Source: an uncultured Celeribacter sp.
Lineage (GTDB): Bacteria > Pseudomonadota > Alphaproteobacteria > Rhodobacterales > Rhodobacteraceae
DNA length: 64,000 bases
Direction of reading: 5' to 3'
Assembly (NCBI RefSeq): GCF_963675965.1
Contig: NZ_OY780935.1
Location: 3,522,501 to 3,586,500 of the forward strand
Below, piece after piece: positions 25,400-34,733 of this stretch (within the stretch, counting starts at the first letter, position 1; every line of letters begins with the position of its first letter). The translations under genes and the position numbers were made by a program. The notes under the pieces are model-generated. The model saw only the letters and a list, made by a program, of their open reading frames with translations, did no database searches and had not been told where the DNA came from.

Positions 25400-27031
25400 A
25401 TGACCCGCCAAGTGATTGCCACCACAGCGATCGACGGCCAGAAGCCGGGAACCTCTGGCCTGCGCAAGAAAACACCGGTTTTCATGCAGCCGCACTATCT
25501 GGAAAATTTTGTTCAGTCGATTTTCAACGGCACCGGCGGGGCCGAGGGTAAGACCTATGTGCTTGGCGGTGACGGGCGCTATTTCAATGATCGCGCTGCG
25601 CAGGTGATTCTGCGGATGGCTGCGGCGAATGGCGCGCGCAAGGTCATCGTCGGGCAGGGGGCTTTGCTTTCGACGCCCGCAGCCTCGCATCTGATCCGCA
25701 AACGCGCCACCGATGGTGGCATCATCATGTCGGCGTCGCACAATCCCGGCGGCCCAGAAGAGGATTTCGGCGTCAAGTTCAACATGCCGAACGGCGGGTC
25801 TGCCCCGGAAAGCGTGACCACAAAAATCTATGAGCAAACCGCTAGCCTGACGGAATACGCGATCTATGAGGCGCAGGATGTGGACCTGTCGGTGATTGGT
25901 GTGACGCAACTGGGCGGTATGGAAATCGAAGTGGTCGACCCTGTGGCCGATTATGCTGCGCTGATGGAAGAGATCTTTGATTTCGACAAAATCCGCGCGC
26001 TGTTCGCTTCTGGTTTTACCCTGCGGTTTGACGCGATGCATGCGGTGACCGGCCCCTATGCCAAGGCCATTCTGGAAGACGCATTGGGGGCCGCCGAAGG
26101 ATCGGTCATCAATGCTACGCCGTCGCCTGATTTCGGTGGTGGCCATCCCGACCCCAATCCGATCTGGGCCAAGCCGCTGATGGATCTGATGTTCTCAGCC
26201 GCGGCCCCCGATTTCGGAGCGGCGTCTGATGGTGATGGCGATCGCAACATGATCGTCGGGCGCAATGCCTATGTGACCCCTTCGGACAGTCTGGCGGTTC
26301 TGGCAGCCAACGCGACGCTGGTGCCAGCCTATCGTGACGGGCTGAAGGGGGTTGCGCGGTCGATGCCGACCTCTCAGGCGCTGGACCGCGTGGCCAGCAG
26401 ACTTGGGATCGATTGTTATGAGACCCCCACGGGCTGGAAGTTCTTCGGCAATCTTCTGGACGCAGGGCGGGCAACGCTTTGCGGCGAAGAAAGCGCGGGC
26501 ACAGGATCGGACCATGTGCGTGAAAAGGACGGTCTGTGGGCCGTGCTGTTTTGGCTCAATGTGCTGGCCGAGCGCCGCAATTCGGTGGCAGAAATCCTGG
26601 CCGATCACTGGTCGCGTTACGGTCGCAACTACTATTCGCGTCATGACTTCGAGGCCGTGGACAGTGATGCGGCGAATGGGCTGATGGCAGCGCTGCGTGC
26701 CAAGCTGTCGCACCTGCCCGGGCAGGTGATCGAAGGCATGCGCATTTCGGCGGCAGATGAGTTTGCCTATGACGATCCGGTGGACGGATCGCGTTCTGAA
26801 GGCCAGGGTATTCGCATCATGTTCGAGGATGGTGGGCGCATCGTGTTCCGCCTGTCGGGAACGGGCACGCAAGGCGCAACGCTGCGTGTCTATCTGGAAC
26901 GTCTGGAAACCAAGGCAGCGGCGTTGCAGGACAATCCGCAAAACGCGCTCTCTGGTATCGTGGCCGCGGCTGAGACGCTTGCGGAAATCCGCAGCCGCAC
27001 CGGGCGTCACGCTCCGGATGTCATCACCTGA
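25400..27031 (+). CDS. pgm: Phosphoglucomutase, alpha-D-glucose specific
   Basis: A 543-residue enzyme that interconverts glucose-1- and glucose-6-phosphate and so links the glycogen genes to central metabolism. GIIMSASHNPGGPEEDFG holds the phosphoserine, DGDGDRNMIVG the magnesium loop, and GEESAGTGSDH the sugar-binding loop. GGAAGGA lies before the ATG at 25400. It is the seventh and last gene of the operon, 13 bp after malQ and followed by a strong terminator. Confidence 0.96.
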   Translation: MTRQVIATTAIDGQKPGTSGLRKKTPVFMQPHYLENFVQSIFNGTGGAEGKTYVLGGDGRYFNDRAAQVILRMAAANGARKVIVGQGALLSTPAASHLIRKRATDGGIIMSASHNPGGPEEDFGVKFNMPNGGSAPESVTTKIYEQTASLTEYAIYEAQDVDLSVIGVTQLGGMEIEVVDPVADYAALMEEIFDFDKIRALFASGFTLRFDAMHAVTGPYAKAILEDALGAAEGSVINATPSPDFGGGHPDPNPIWAKPLMDLMFSAAAPDFGAASDGDGDRNMIVGRNAYVTPSDSLAVLAANATLVPAYRDGLKGVARSMPTSQALDRVASRLGIDCYETPTGWKFFGNLLDAGRATLCGEESAGTGSDHVREKDGLWAVLFWLNVLAERRNSVAEILADHWSRYGRNYYSRHDFEAVDSDAANGLMAALRAKLSHLPGQVIEGMRISAADEFAYDDPVDGSRSEGQGIRIMFEDGGRIVFRLSGTGTQGATLRVYLERLETKAAALQDNPQNALSGIVAAAETLAEIRSRTGRHAPDVIT

Positions 27032-27073
27032 ATTCACAAGGCGCTGTCCTGTCCGGCAGCTCCGCTGACATAG

Positions 27074-27113
27074 AAAACCGGCCGGGAGATCGCTCTCCCG
27101 GCCGGTTTTGTTT
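27074..27113. terminator. Strong bidirectional terminator after the glg operon
   Basis: A 15-bp perfect stem (AAAACCGGCCGGGAG with its complement) surrounds a 6-base loop and ends in TTTTGTTTG. It separates pgm from the convergent RND pump gene and should work in both directions. Confidence 0.93.
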
Positions 27114-27137
27114 GTGGCGTTTGTCAGTGCTGACCCG

Positions 27138-30100
27138 TTAGGCGGCCTTTTTGCGCACGAAGTAGCGCTGCACGATCACGAAGAACAGCGGGACAAAGAT
27201 GATGCCCAGGACCGTCCCTGTGATGGTCCCGCCGAGTACGGCGGCCCCGACGGCCTGACGTCCGCCCGCACCGGCGCCGGTGGAGAGCACCAGCGGCAGC
27301 ACCCCGAGCGAGAAGGCCATGGAGGTCATGATAATCGGGCGGAAACGCTGTTTGGCCGCCGTCAGGACGGCGTCAAACAATTCCTTGCCATGGTCCACCT
27401 GTTCGCGGGCAAATTCGACGATCAGGATGGCGTTTTTCCCGGTCAGACCGATCACGGTCAGCAAGCCCACTTGGAAGAATACACCGTTCTGAAAGCCAAA
27501 GTGCCACGCGGTGAACAGCGTCCCCAGGATACCGACGGGCATGGCGAGCATGACCGAGAAGGGGATCGCCCAGCTTTCGTAAAGCGCTGCCAGACAGAAG
27601 AAGATCGCAGCCAGCGACAGTGCAAACAGCATCGGCGCCTGCGAGCCGCTTTCACGCTCCTCCAGCGACAGACCGGTCCAGGCGATGTTATAGCCGCCGG
27701 GGATCTGAGCCACGAGGCGTTCGAGTTCCGCCATGGCTTCACCAGTGGACACGCCCGGCGCCGGGGAACCCTGGATCTGCATCGACGGCGTGCCGTTATA
27801 GCGGTTCAGGCCCTGCGGACCATAGACCCAACGCTCAGAGGTGAAGTTGGAGAAGGGCACCAGTTCACCGGCGGCGTTGCGCACCCGCCATTTCTGCAGG
27901 TCGGACGGGGTCGCGCGGCTGTCAGGTTCGCCCTGAACGTAGACGCGTTTGGTTCGGCCGTTGTCGTTGAAGTCGTTCACATAGCTGCCTGCCATCGCGA
28001 TGGACAGTGTGTTGCCAACGACCGACGGAGACACCCCCATCGCCCCGGCCGCACGCCAGTCGATGTCCAGTTTGAACTGGGTGGCATCTTCCATACCGTT
28101 GGGACGCACAGAGGCGATCAGCGGGCTTTGCGTGGCCATGCCCAAAAGCATGTTACGCGCTTCCAGCAGCTGTTCATGTGTCTGCCCTGCCTGCGCCTGC
28201 AGGTAGAAGTCAAAGCCGGACACGTTGCCCAGTTCGATCACGGCGGGCGGCACAATGGGGAAGGCCAGGGCTTCCTTGATGCCCATCATCATCGGGTAGG
28301 CGCGACCGGCCAGCGCCTGCACGGATTGTGCCGGGCTTGGGCGTTCTTCCCAGTCCTTCATTCGGATAAAGGCAAGACCGTTGTTCTGGCCAGCGCCCGA
28401 GAAGGAGAAGCCGACGACGCTGAAGACAGAGTCGACGCTATCGCTTTCCGCGTTCATGAAATAGTCGCGGATCTGGTTGTTGGCTTTTTGGGTGTTTCCT
28501 ACGGTGGAGCCGGACGGACCCTGCACCAGCGCCATCATGATGCCTTGGTCTTCATCCGGTAGGAAACCGGTCGGGGTCTGCATGAAAAGCCAGACAATGC
28601 CGCCGCCCATCAACAAATAGACGATCAGCATGCGCAGCGGGCGGCGGATTACGAAGTTCACCGTGCTGCCATAGCCGCCCGACAGCTTTTCAAAGGCTGT
28701 GTTGAACCAGCCGAAGGGGCCGCGATGGGTATGATGGGCGTCCTTGCCGCGCAGAATGGTCGCGCAGAGTGCCGGTGTCAGCGTCAGAGCCACCAGCACA
28801 GACAGCATCATGGCAGACACAATGGTGATCGAGAACTGACGATAGATGACGCCGGTGGAGCCGCCGAAGAAGGCCATCGGGATGAACACCGCCGACAGCA
28901 CCAATGCGATCCCGATCAGCGCGCCAGTGATCTGGCCCATGGATTTGCGGGTCGCCTCACGCGGGGGCAGGCCCTCTTCTTCCATGATGCGTTCCACGTT
29001 TTCCACCACCACGATGGCGTCATCGACGAGCAGGCCGATCGCCAGAACCATGGCCAGCATGGTCAGCACGTTGATGGTAAAGCCGAAGGCGGCAAGGATT
29101 GCGAATGTCCCCAGAATAACCACCGGCACGGCCAGTGTGGGGATCAGCGTTGCGCGGATGTTTTGCAGGAACAGAAGCATCACGAAGAACACCAGGACGA
29201 TGGCTTCCATCAGCGTTTTCTGAACTTCGTGGATCGAGATTTCGATGAACGGTGTGGTGTCATAGGGCACCACATAGGTCATACCCTCGGGGAAATACTG
29301 CGCGTAATCCTCGATCATCGCGCGCACACGCTTGGAAGTGTCGAGCGCGTTTGCACCGGGGGCGAGCTGAATGGCCATCCCCGAGGAGGGCTTGCCGTTG
29401 TATTCCGCGATGGCCTGATAGTTTTCCGCACCGACTTCCACGCGGGCGACATCGTCGAGCAGCACAAGGCCGCCGTCGGATTCAGAGCGCAGGATGATGT
29501 TGCGGAAATCATCCGGGGTCTCAAGCAGAGATTGCGCGGTGATCGTGGCGGTCAGCGCCTGCCCGTCGGGGGCCGGAAGGCTGCCGAAAGCCCCTGCGGA
29601 AATCTGCGCGTTCTGCGCCGAAACAGCCGAGACGACATCGGAAGGTGTCATGTCGAAGGCGGCGAGTTTCGACGGGTCGAGCCAGATACGCATCGCGTAT
29701 TTTGCCCCGAACACCTGAGTGCCGCCGACGCCTTCGATCCGGCTGAACGCGTCCACCAGGTTCGAGTTCAGATAATCTGACAGGTCGGCCTGATCCATGC
29801 TGCCATCTTCGGAAATCACGCCGATCACCATCAGGAAGCCGGCAGAAGATTTCTGAACCGTGACCCCTTGGCGCTGCACCGCATCGGGCAGCAGGGCGGT
29901 CGCCTGTGACAGTTTGTTCTGCACCTGCACCTGCGCGATATCCGGGTCCGTGCCGGTCTCAAACGTCAGGGTAATCGAGGCCGAACCGGCGGATGTCGAG
30001 GAGGAGGACATATAGCGCATCCCGTCGAGCCCGGTCATCTGTTGTTCGATGATCTGGGTGACGGTATTGGCCACGGTTTCCGCCGAAGCCCCTGGGTAGG

Positions 30101-30242
30101 CGGCACGGATTGCAACTGACGGCGGTGCAATCTGCGGATACTGCGCGACCGGCAGCGTGAAGATCGACAACAGGCCGATCCCCATGATGAGAATGGAAAT
30201 CACCCAGGCAAAAACCGGGCGGTCGATGAAAAAGCGAGCCAT
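27138..30242 (-). CDS. RND efflux pump inner-membrane subunit, AcrB/MexB type
   Basis: A 1034-residue proton-driven pump of the hydrophobe/amphiphile efflux-1 family. The N-terminus MARFFIDRPVFAWVISILIM is typical. The proton relay GLLVDDAIVVVENVERI with its Asp pair is intact in helix 4. GFLPDEDQGIMM and MSVLVALTLTPALCATIL are further family blocks. It exports drugs, dyes, bile salts or similar through an outer-membrane channel, which is not encoded here. It follows the adaptor gene by 22 bp in one operon, and a TetR regulator lies divergently upstream. Confidence 0.96.
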   Translation of the reverse strand: MARFFIDRPVFAWVISILIMGIGLLSIFTLPVAQYPQIAPPSVAIRAAYPGASAETVANTVTQIIEQQMTGLDGMRYMSSSSTSAGSASITLTFETGTDPDIAQVQVQNKLSQATALLPDAVQRQGVTVQKSSAGFLMVIGVISEDGSMDQADLSDYLNSNLVDAFSRIEGVGGTQVFGAKYAMRIWLDPSKLAAFDMTPSDVVSAVSAQNAQISAGAFGSLPAPDGQALTATITAQSLLETPDDFRNIILRSESDGGLVLLDDVARVEVGAENYQAIAEYNGKPSSGMAIQLAPGANALDTSKRVRAMIEDYAQYFPEGMTYVVPYDTTPFIEISIHEVQKTLMEAIVLVFFVMLLFLQNIRATLIPTLAVPVVILGTFAILAAFGFTINVLTMLAMVLAIGLLVDDAIVVVENVERIMEEEGLPPREATRKSMGQITGALIGIALVLSAVFIPMAFFGGSTGVIYRQFSITIVSAMMLSVLVALTLTPALCATILRGKDAHHTHRGPFGWFNTAFEKLSGGYGSTVNFVIRRPLRMLIVYLLMGGGIVWLFMQTPTGFLPDEDQGIMMALVQGPSGSTVGNTQKANNQIRDYFMNAESDSVDSVFSVVGFSFSGAGQNNGLAFIRMKDWEERPSPAQSVQALAGRAYPMMMGIKEALAFPIVPPAVIELGNVSGFDFYLQAQAGQTHEQLLEARNMLLGMATQSPLIASVRPNGMEDATQFKLDIDWRAAGAMGVSPSVVGNTLSIAMAGSYVNDFNDNGRTKRVYVQGEPDSRATPSDLQKWRVRNAAGELVPFSNFTSERWVYGPQGLNRYNGTPSMQIQGSPAPGVSTGEAMAELERLVAQIPGGYNIAWTGLSLEERESGSQAPMLFALSLAAIFFCLAALYESWAIPFSVMLAMPVGILGTLFTAWHFGFQNGVFFQVGLLTVIGLTGKNAILIVEFAREQVDHGKELFDAVLTAAKQRFRPIIMTSMAFSLGVLPLVLSTGAGAGGRQAVGAAVLGGTITGTVLGIIFVPLFFVIVQRYFVRKKAA

Positions 30243-30264
30243 AAGAGGTCCTTTCGCCGATCAG

Positions 30265-31437
30265 TTATTCTGCCGGAGCAGCAGGGGCAGCCGCGTCCGC
30301 AGGCGCCTCTGCACCGCGTTCTTGCGGGGTCACGGTGGCGCCGACGCCGGTTTTCTGGGAGCCGGCAACGATCACGCGGTCACCAGTGCTGACACCGCCA
30401 GTGACGATCCAGCTGGCGCCCTGGTCGCTGACCACGTCGAGCATACGCTGTTCAACGACATTGTCGGCGTTGACGACCCAGACCATCGGGTTGCCGCGGC
30501 GGTCGCGGCTGACGGCTTCCTGAGGCACCAGCAGTGCGTCATGCACGATGCCTTGCGGCATTTGCACCTGCACATACATGCCGGGCAGCAGGAAGTGATC
30601 GGGATTCTCAAAGGCCAGTCGCAGGACGATGGTGCCTGTGTCTTCGTTGACATAGGGCTCTGCCGCCGCCAGTTCGCCCAGATATTCATAGGTCGAACCG
30701 TCGGACAGCTTCAGAGACACAGTTTCGCCGATGGTTTCCGAGAAGTTTTCCTCGCTGCCCTCGCGGCGCCAGCGCAGCATTTCGGCAGCGGCCTGGGTCA
30801 CGTCGACATAGACCGGATCGATCGAGCGAATGGTGGTCAGAGGTGTGGCTTGCCCGGACGTGACGAGCGCCCCTTTGGTCACATCGCTGAAGCCGACGAT
30901 GCCGGAAATGGGCGCGCGGATCGTAGTGCGGTCCAGATCGATGTTGGTCGCCAGAAGTTTGGCCTCGGCGACTTTCACGGCCGCTTCGGCAGAATCGCGG
31001 GCCGCTACGGCGATGTCGAGATTCTGCTGGGCGACAACATTGCGCGCGCGCAGTTGATCCTGACGTTCGAATTCGATTTCTGCCGATTTCAACGAGGCGC
31101 GTGCCTGCGCCAGGCTGGCTTCGGCGGCTGCCTTGGCCGCTTCGTAGGAGGCGGCGTCAATGACATAAAGCGGGTCGTTTTCACTGACTTCGCTGCCTTC
31201 ATCGAACAGGCGTTGCTGAATGATGCCACCAACCTGCGGGCGGACCTCGGCGACAGCAGAAGCCGCAACACGTCCCGGCAGCGGGGCGCTCAGGGTGACG
31301 TCCTGTGCCTCCAGCGTCACCACGGTGACAGGCGAGGGCGGCGGGGCATCTTGCGCCAGCGCAGGGCCTGCGGCGATCAGCGACAGGGCGAGGGCGGGAA
31401 CCGCCCGACGCAGTGGGTTGGTGAAGAGGCTGTGCAT
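30265..31437 (-). CDS. RND efflux periplasmic adaptor, AcrA/MexA type
   Basis: A 390-residue membrane-fusion protein that joins the AcrB-like pump to an outer-membrane channel. A Sec signal peptide ends near residue 29 (LIAAGPALAQD). There is no lipobox cysteine, so unlike AcrA it is probably a free periplasmic protein. The lipoyl halves are RVAASAVAEVRPQVGGIIQQ and DLDRTTIRAPISGIVG, separated by an alpha-helical hairpin of about 60 residues. The C-terminal tail is Ala-rich. It is the first gene of the pump operon. Confidence 0.94.
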   Translation of the reverse strand: MHSLFTNPLRRAVPALALSLIAAGPALAQDAPPPSPVTVVTLEAQDVTLSAPLPGRVAASAVAEVRPQVGGIIQQRLFDEGSEVSENDPLYVIDAASYEAAKAAAEASLAQARASLKSAEIEFERQDQLRARNVVAQQNLDIAVAARDSAEAAVKVAEAKLLATNIDLDRTTIRAPISGIVGFSDVTKGALVTSGQATPLTTIRSIDPVYVDVTQAAAEMLRWRREGSEENFSETIGETVSLKLSDGSTYEYLGELAAAEPYVNEDTGTIVLRLAFENPDHFLLPGMYVQVQMPQGIVHDALLVPQEAVSRDRRGNPMVWVVNADNVVEQRMLDVVSDQGASWIVTGGVSTGDRVIVAGSQKTGVGATVTPQERGAEAPADAAAPAAPAE

Positions 31438-31549
31438 GAATGTCTCCGTAAGAACAACCCCGATCCGGAATGCGGGTCGGGGGGGAAGGCGTGGGGCGGT
31501 TGCCCGGCGGATTTCGGCTGTCTGCCTATCTCTGAATAGACGACTGCAC

Positions 31550-31578
31550 TTGAATTTCGATTAAAGAAACCGGATAGT
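31550..31578 (+). promoter_or_regulatory. Putative promoter in the acrA-tetR divergent region
   Basis: TTGAAT (31550-31555), a 17-bp spacer and GATAGT (31573-31578) point towards the regulator gene, whose start lies 66 bp beyond. The 206-bp gap must also hold the pump promoter on the other strand. No convincing palindrome was found for the operator. Confidence 0.4.
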
Positions 31579-31643
31579 TTTGTAAAGCGCGGTGGCGGAC
31601 AGCGGGCTGTGCATCGTTGCGCAAAGGCTATGAAAGAACGCAT

Positions 31644-32345
31644 ATGACGCAAAATCAGGCAAAAGGGCTAAGCTGCGGTTGCGGGCTGGGCGGCAGGCGT
31701 CGCGGTCGGCCTGTGCAGATGGACCTGCAAGCGCGTGAAGAGGCGATTCTCGATGCGGCAGCAGAGCTTTTGTCTGAAGGCAGTGTGGACACGCTGACCA
31801 TGGCCGCCATTGCCAAGCGCGCGGGAATGTCCAAGCGTACGCTGTATGAGCATTTCGACAGCCGTGATGTTCTGATGGGGCAGGTGATCGCCCGGATCGG
31901 TGAGAGCATTTTTCGCCCTCTGAAAGAGTCAGAGACAGAGCTGCCCTTGCCGGAACGTCTCAAAGCCTTGTTGACGCTCAATCCGCCGCCCGGCACGCAG
32001 TCCGAGAAAATCGAGTTTCTGCGGACCATCATCGCCCGGGTTCAGGCCTACCCGCGACTGGCGCAGCAGATGTGCGAAAACGGACGCGGGCGGCTGCGGC
32101 GCAACCTGCAGGACGAGCTGGAGAAGGCCGTAGGTGACGGTGAGCTGGTTCTGAGCGAGGTGCAGATTTCGCTTGCGGCAGACATGTTGATTGGCATGGC
32201 CTTTTACGATCCGATTCCACAGCTTCTGGCCCCGGCTGAGCCACATCCGACAGAAGAGATGATCCGGTCTCGGCGGAATGTGGCGGTGGATCTGTTTCTC
32301 AGTGGATGCGCTGCGAAAAACTTGGGCATGCCTGCCGGAAAATAG
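31644..32345 (+). CDS. TetR/AcrR family transcriptional regulator
   Basis: A 233-residue regulator. The helix-turn-helix is TMAAIAKRAGMSKRTLYEHF (about residues 53-72), as in AcrR-like repressors. The C-terminal half (about residues 85-230) is the ligand and dimer domain. It is divergent from the acrAB-like pair and so probably represses it until a pump substrate binds. An unusual N-terminal arm of about 30 residues contains LSCGCGLGGRRRGRP, two close cysteines beside a basic cluster. The ATG at 31644 is preferred; the frame extends to 31617. A 119-bp gap separates it from eutB. Confidence 0.9.
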   Translation: MTQNQAKGLSCGCGLGGRRRGRPVQMDLQAREEAILDAAAELLSEGSVDTLTMAAIAKRAGMSKRTLYEHFDSRDVLMGQVIARIGESIFRPLKESETELPLPERLKALLTLNPPPGTQSEKIEFLRTIIARVQAYPRLAQQMCENGRGRLRRNLQDELEKAVGDGELVLSEVQISLAADMLIGMAFYDPIPQLLAPAEPHPTEEMIRSRRNVAVDLFLSGCAAKNLGMPAGK

Positions 32346-32464
32346 GGCAATGCCTCCCGGTCACAGATCTGTCTGGCGATTTTGGCTCGGTGTCGGGCAG
32401 AAACGTCGGGTCTTTTCCGCACAGGTCTTTAATCTCGTTCTGATGGATGCAGGGGCCTGACCTC

Positions 32465-33871
32465 ATGCAGCAGAAAATGGCAGAGATGATGAGCGGTTAC
32501 CGATACACCCTAGATGGGGAGCAGTTCCATTTCACCTCGCTGGCAGATCTGCTGGCCAAAGCGACCCCGGCGCGCTCGGGCGATGCGCTGGCCGGGCTCT
32601 GTGCACAAAGCGATGTCGAACGTGTGGCCGCGCAGATGGCGCTGGCCGATCTGCCGTTGCGCGAATTTTTGCAAGAGCTCGTGGTCCCCTATGAAAGCGA
32701 CGATGTCACCCGGCTGATTGTCGACCGCCACGACGCGGAGGCCTTTGCGCCGGTGGCGCATATGACGGTCGGGCAATTCCGGGATTGGCTCCTGTCGGAT
32801 GCGGCGACAGCGCCCGTTCTGGCCGCGCTGGCCCCCGGTTTGATGCCGGAAATGGCTGCGGCAGTTTCCAAGATCATGCGTAATCGCGATCTGATTGCGG
32901 TGGCGCGCAAGATCCGGGTCGTCACCGCCTTTCGCAGCACTTTGGGACTGGAGGGGCGGATGGGTTCGCGCCTGCAGCCCAACCACCCTGCGGATGATCT
33001 GCGGGGGATCGCGGCCTCGACGCTTGACGGTCTGTGTTATGGCGTCGGGGACGCGGTCATCGGCATCAATCCCGCGACCGACAACATTCCCACCGCCATG
33101 TCGCTTTTGTCCATGCTGGATGATCTGCGTCAGCGCTACGACATCCCGACGCAAAGCTGCGTTCTGACCCATGTGACCAATTCAATCGAGATCATCGAAC
33201 GCGGCGCGCCGCTGGATCTGGTGTTTCAGTCGGTCGCAGGCACGCAGGCGGCCAATGAAGGCTTCGGAGTGAGTCTGCCGATGCTGCAGGAGGCGCATGA
33301 GGCTGCGCAGTCGTTGGCCCGCGGCACGGTCGGGCAGAATGTCATGTATTTCGAAACCGGGCAGGGCGCGGCGCTGTCGGCAGATGCCCATCACGGGGTG
33401 GACCAGCAGACACTGGAGGCGCGCGCCTATGCCGTCTGCCGCGCTTATGATCCGCTGATCGTCAATACGGTGGTCGGCTTTATCGGCCCGGAGTATCTTT
33501 ATGATGGCAAGGAAATCATTCGCGCCGGGCTCGAAGATCACTTCTGTGGCAAGCTTCTGGGGCTGCCGATGGGATGTGACGTCTGTTACACGAACCATGC
33601 TGAAGCCGATCAGAACGACATGGATGTGCTGATGACGCTTCTGGCCGATGCGCGCGCGCATTTCCTGATTGCCGTGCCCGGGGCCGATGACATCATGCTG
33701 AATTATCAAAGCCTTTCGTTCCACGACATTGCCTATCTGCGCAACAGCTTTGGTCTGAAGGCCGCACCGGAATTTGAAGCCTGGCTTGAGGCCATGGGGA
33801 TGGTGTCCGACACGGGGCATCTTCTGGACAGCGCGGCGGGCGTGGCGCGACTTTTGGAGGCGGCGCAATGA
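32465..33871 (+). CDS. eutB: Ethanolamine ammonia-lyase large subunit
   Basis: A subunit of about 468 residues that holds the barrel active site of the adenosylcobalamin enzyme splitting ethanolamine into acetaldehyde and ammonia. Family blocks are RMGSRLQPNHPADDL, AVIGINPATDNIPTAM, ESVAGTQAANEGFGV-type FQSVAGTQAANEGFGV, NVMYFETGQGAALSADAHHG and GLPMGCDVCYTNHAEADQND. The start may be ATG 32465 (AGGGG upstream) or 32489. It overlaps eutC by 4 bp. No reactivating factor EutA and no shell-protein genes are in the window, so this is the free cytoplasmic form. Confidence 0.95.
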   Translation: MQQKMAEMMSGYRYTLDGEQFHFTSLADLLAKATPARSGDALAGLCAQSDVERVAAQMALADLPLREFLQELVVPYESDDVTRLIVDRHDAEAFAPVAHMTVGQFRDWLLSDAATAPVLAALAPGLMPEMAAAVSKIMRNRDLIAVARKIRVVTAFRSTLGLEGRMGSRLQPNHPADDLRGIAASTLDGLCYGVGDAVIGINPATDNIPTAMSLLSMLDDLRQRYDIPTQSCVLTHVTNSIEIIERGAPLDLVFQSVAGTQAANEGFGVSLPMLQEAHEAAQSLARGTVGQNVMYFETGQGAALSADAHHGVDQQTLEARAYAVCRAYDPLIVNTVVGFIGPEYLYDGKEIIRAGLEDHFCGKLLGLPMGCDVCYTNHAEADQNDMDVLMTLLADARAHFLIAVPGADDIMLNYQSLSFHDIAYLRNSFGLKAAPEFEAWLEAMGMVSDTGHLLDSAAGVARLLEAAQ

Positions 33872-34644
33872 GCGATCTGTCCAAGGACAAATGGGCCGCC
33901 TTACGGCAGGCCACGCCCGCACGCATCGCGCTGGGGCGCAGCGGGGCGGGCCTGCCGACAGACCGCAATCTGGAATTCCAGTTCGCCCATGCCCGGGCGC
34001 GCGACGCGGTGCATTCGACGCTGGATCTGGATGCGCTGGAGGCGGCACTGACCCCATTGGAGGTGATCCGTGTGGCGTCGCAGGCGGTGGATCGGGCCAG
34101 TTACCTGCGCCGTCCGGATCTGGGTCGTCGTCTGGCCGAGGGCGAGGCCGAGAAGCTGAACGCGCGTCCCGAATGCGATCTGGCGTTTGTCATTGCCGAT
34201 GGTCTGTCTTCCGCTGCGGTGCAGGCCCATGCCGCGGCGGTCGTGCATCGGGCCGGCGCGCGGCTTGGGGATTTGCGGCTGGGGCCGGTGGTTCTGGCTC
34301 GGCAGGCGCGGGTTGCCATCGGCGATGAAATCGGTGCGGCACTGGGCGCGCGGTTGGTTGTTCTGCTGGTGGGCGAACGTCCGGGGCTGACTGTTGCCGA
34401 CAGTCTTGGCGCCTATCTGACCTATGGTCCCAAGCCCGGTCGACGCGACAGCGAGCGCAACTGCCTGTCCAACATCCACGCACAGGGCGGCATGAGCTAC
34501 GATCTGGCGGCAGAGAAAATCGCATGGCTCTCCCGCGCGGCGCTGAGGCTGGGGCTGAGCGGCACAGGGCTGAAGGAGGACAGCGGATCTCTGGCTGCGC
34601 AAGAGGTGCCGCCCATCGTGTCAGATGTTGATGATCCGCATTAG
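33868..34644 (+). CDS. eutC: Ethanolamine ammonia-lyase small subunit
   Basis: A 258-residue light chain that completes the cobalamin site with EutB. The conserved GLTVADSLGAYLTYGPKPG, RRDSERNCLSNIHAQGG and LAFVIADGLSSAAVQAHA are diagnostic. The start overlaps the eutB stop (ATGA), which fits equal synthesis of the two subunits. A strong terminator follows, so eutBC is a two-gene transcript that may begin just upstream or continue from the TetR gene. Confidence 0.95.
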   Translation: MSDLSKDKWAALRQATPARIALGRSGAGLPTDRNLEFQFAHARARDAVHSTLDLDALEAALTPLEVIRVASQAVDRASYLRRPDLGRRLAEGEAEKLNARPECDLAFVIADGLSSAAVQAHAAAVVHRAGARLGDLRLGPVVLARQARVAIGDEIGAALGARLVVLLVGERPGLTVADSLGAYLTYGPKPGRRDSERNCLSNIHAQGGMSYDLAAEKIAWLSRAALRLGLSGTGLKEDSGSLAAQEVPPIVSDVDDPH

Positions 34645-34676
34645 GTTTTGTCTTTAGTTGTTTGATGAAAAAAATG

Positions 34677-34716
34677 AAGCCCCGGCATTGAAGTCTCAAT
34701 GCCGGGGCTTGATTTT
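34677..34716. terminator. Bidirectional terminator between eutC and aminotransferase gene
   Basis: A perfect 15-bp stem (AAGCCCCGGCATTGA and complement) with loop AGTC, an A-run before and GATTTTG after. The genes on both sides converge on it. Confidence 0.93.
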
Positions 34717-34733
34717 GAGCTGTGCTGTTTGTC

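Noticed and set aside
27108..28562. A 484-codon open frame on the plus strand
   Set aside because: It is antisense to the AcrB-like gene and rich in His, Gln and Gly without any recognisable domain.
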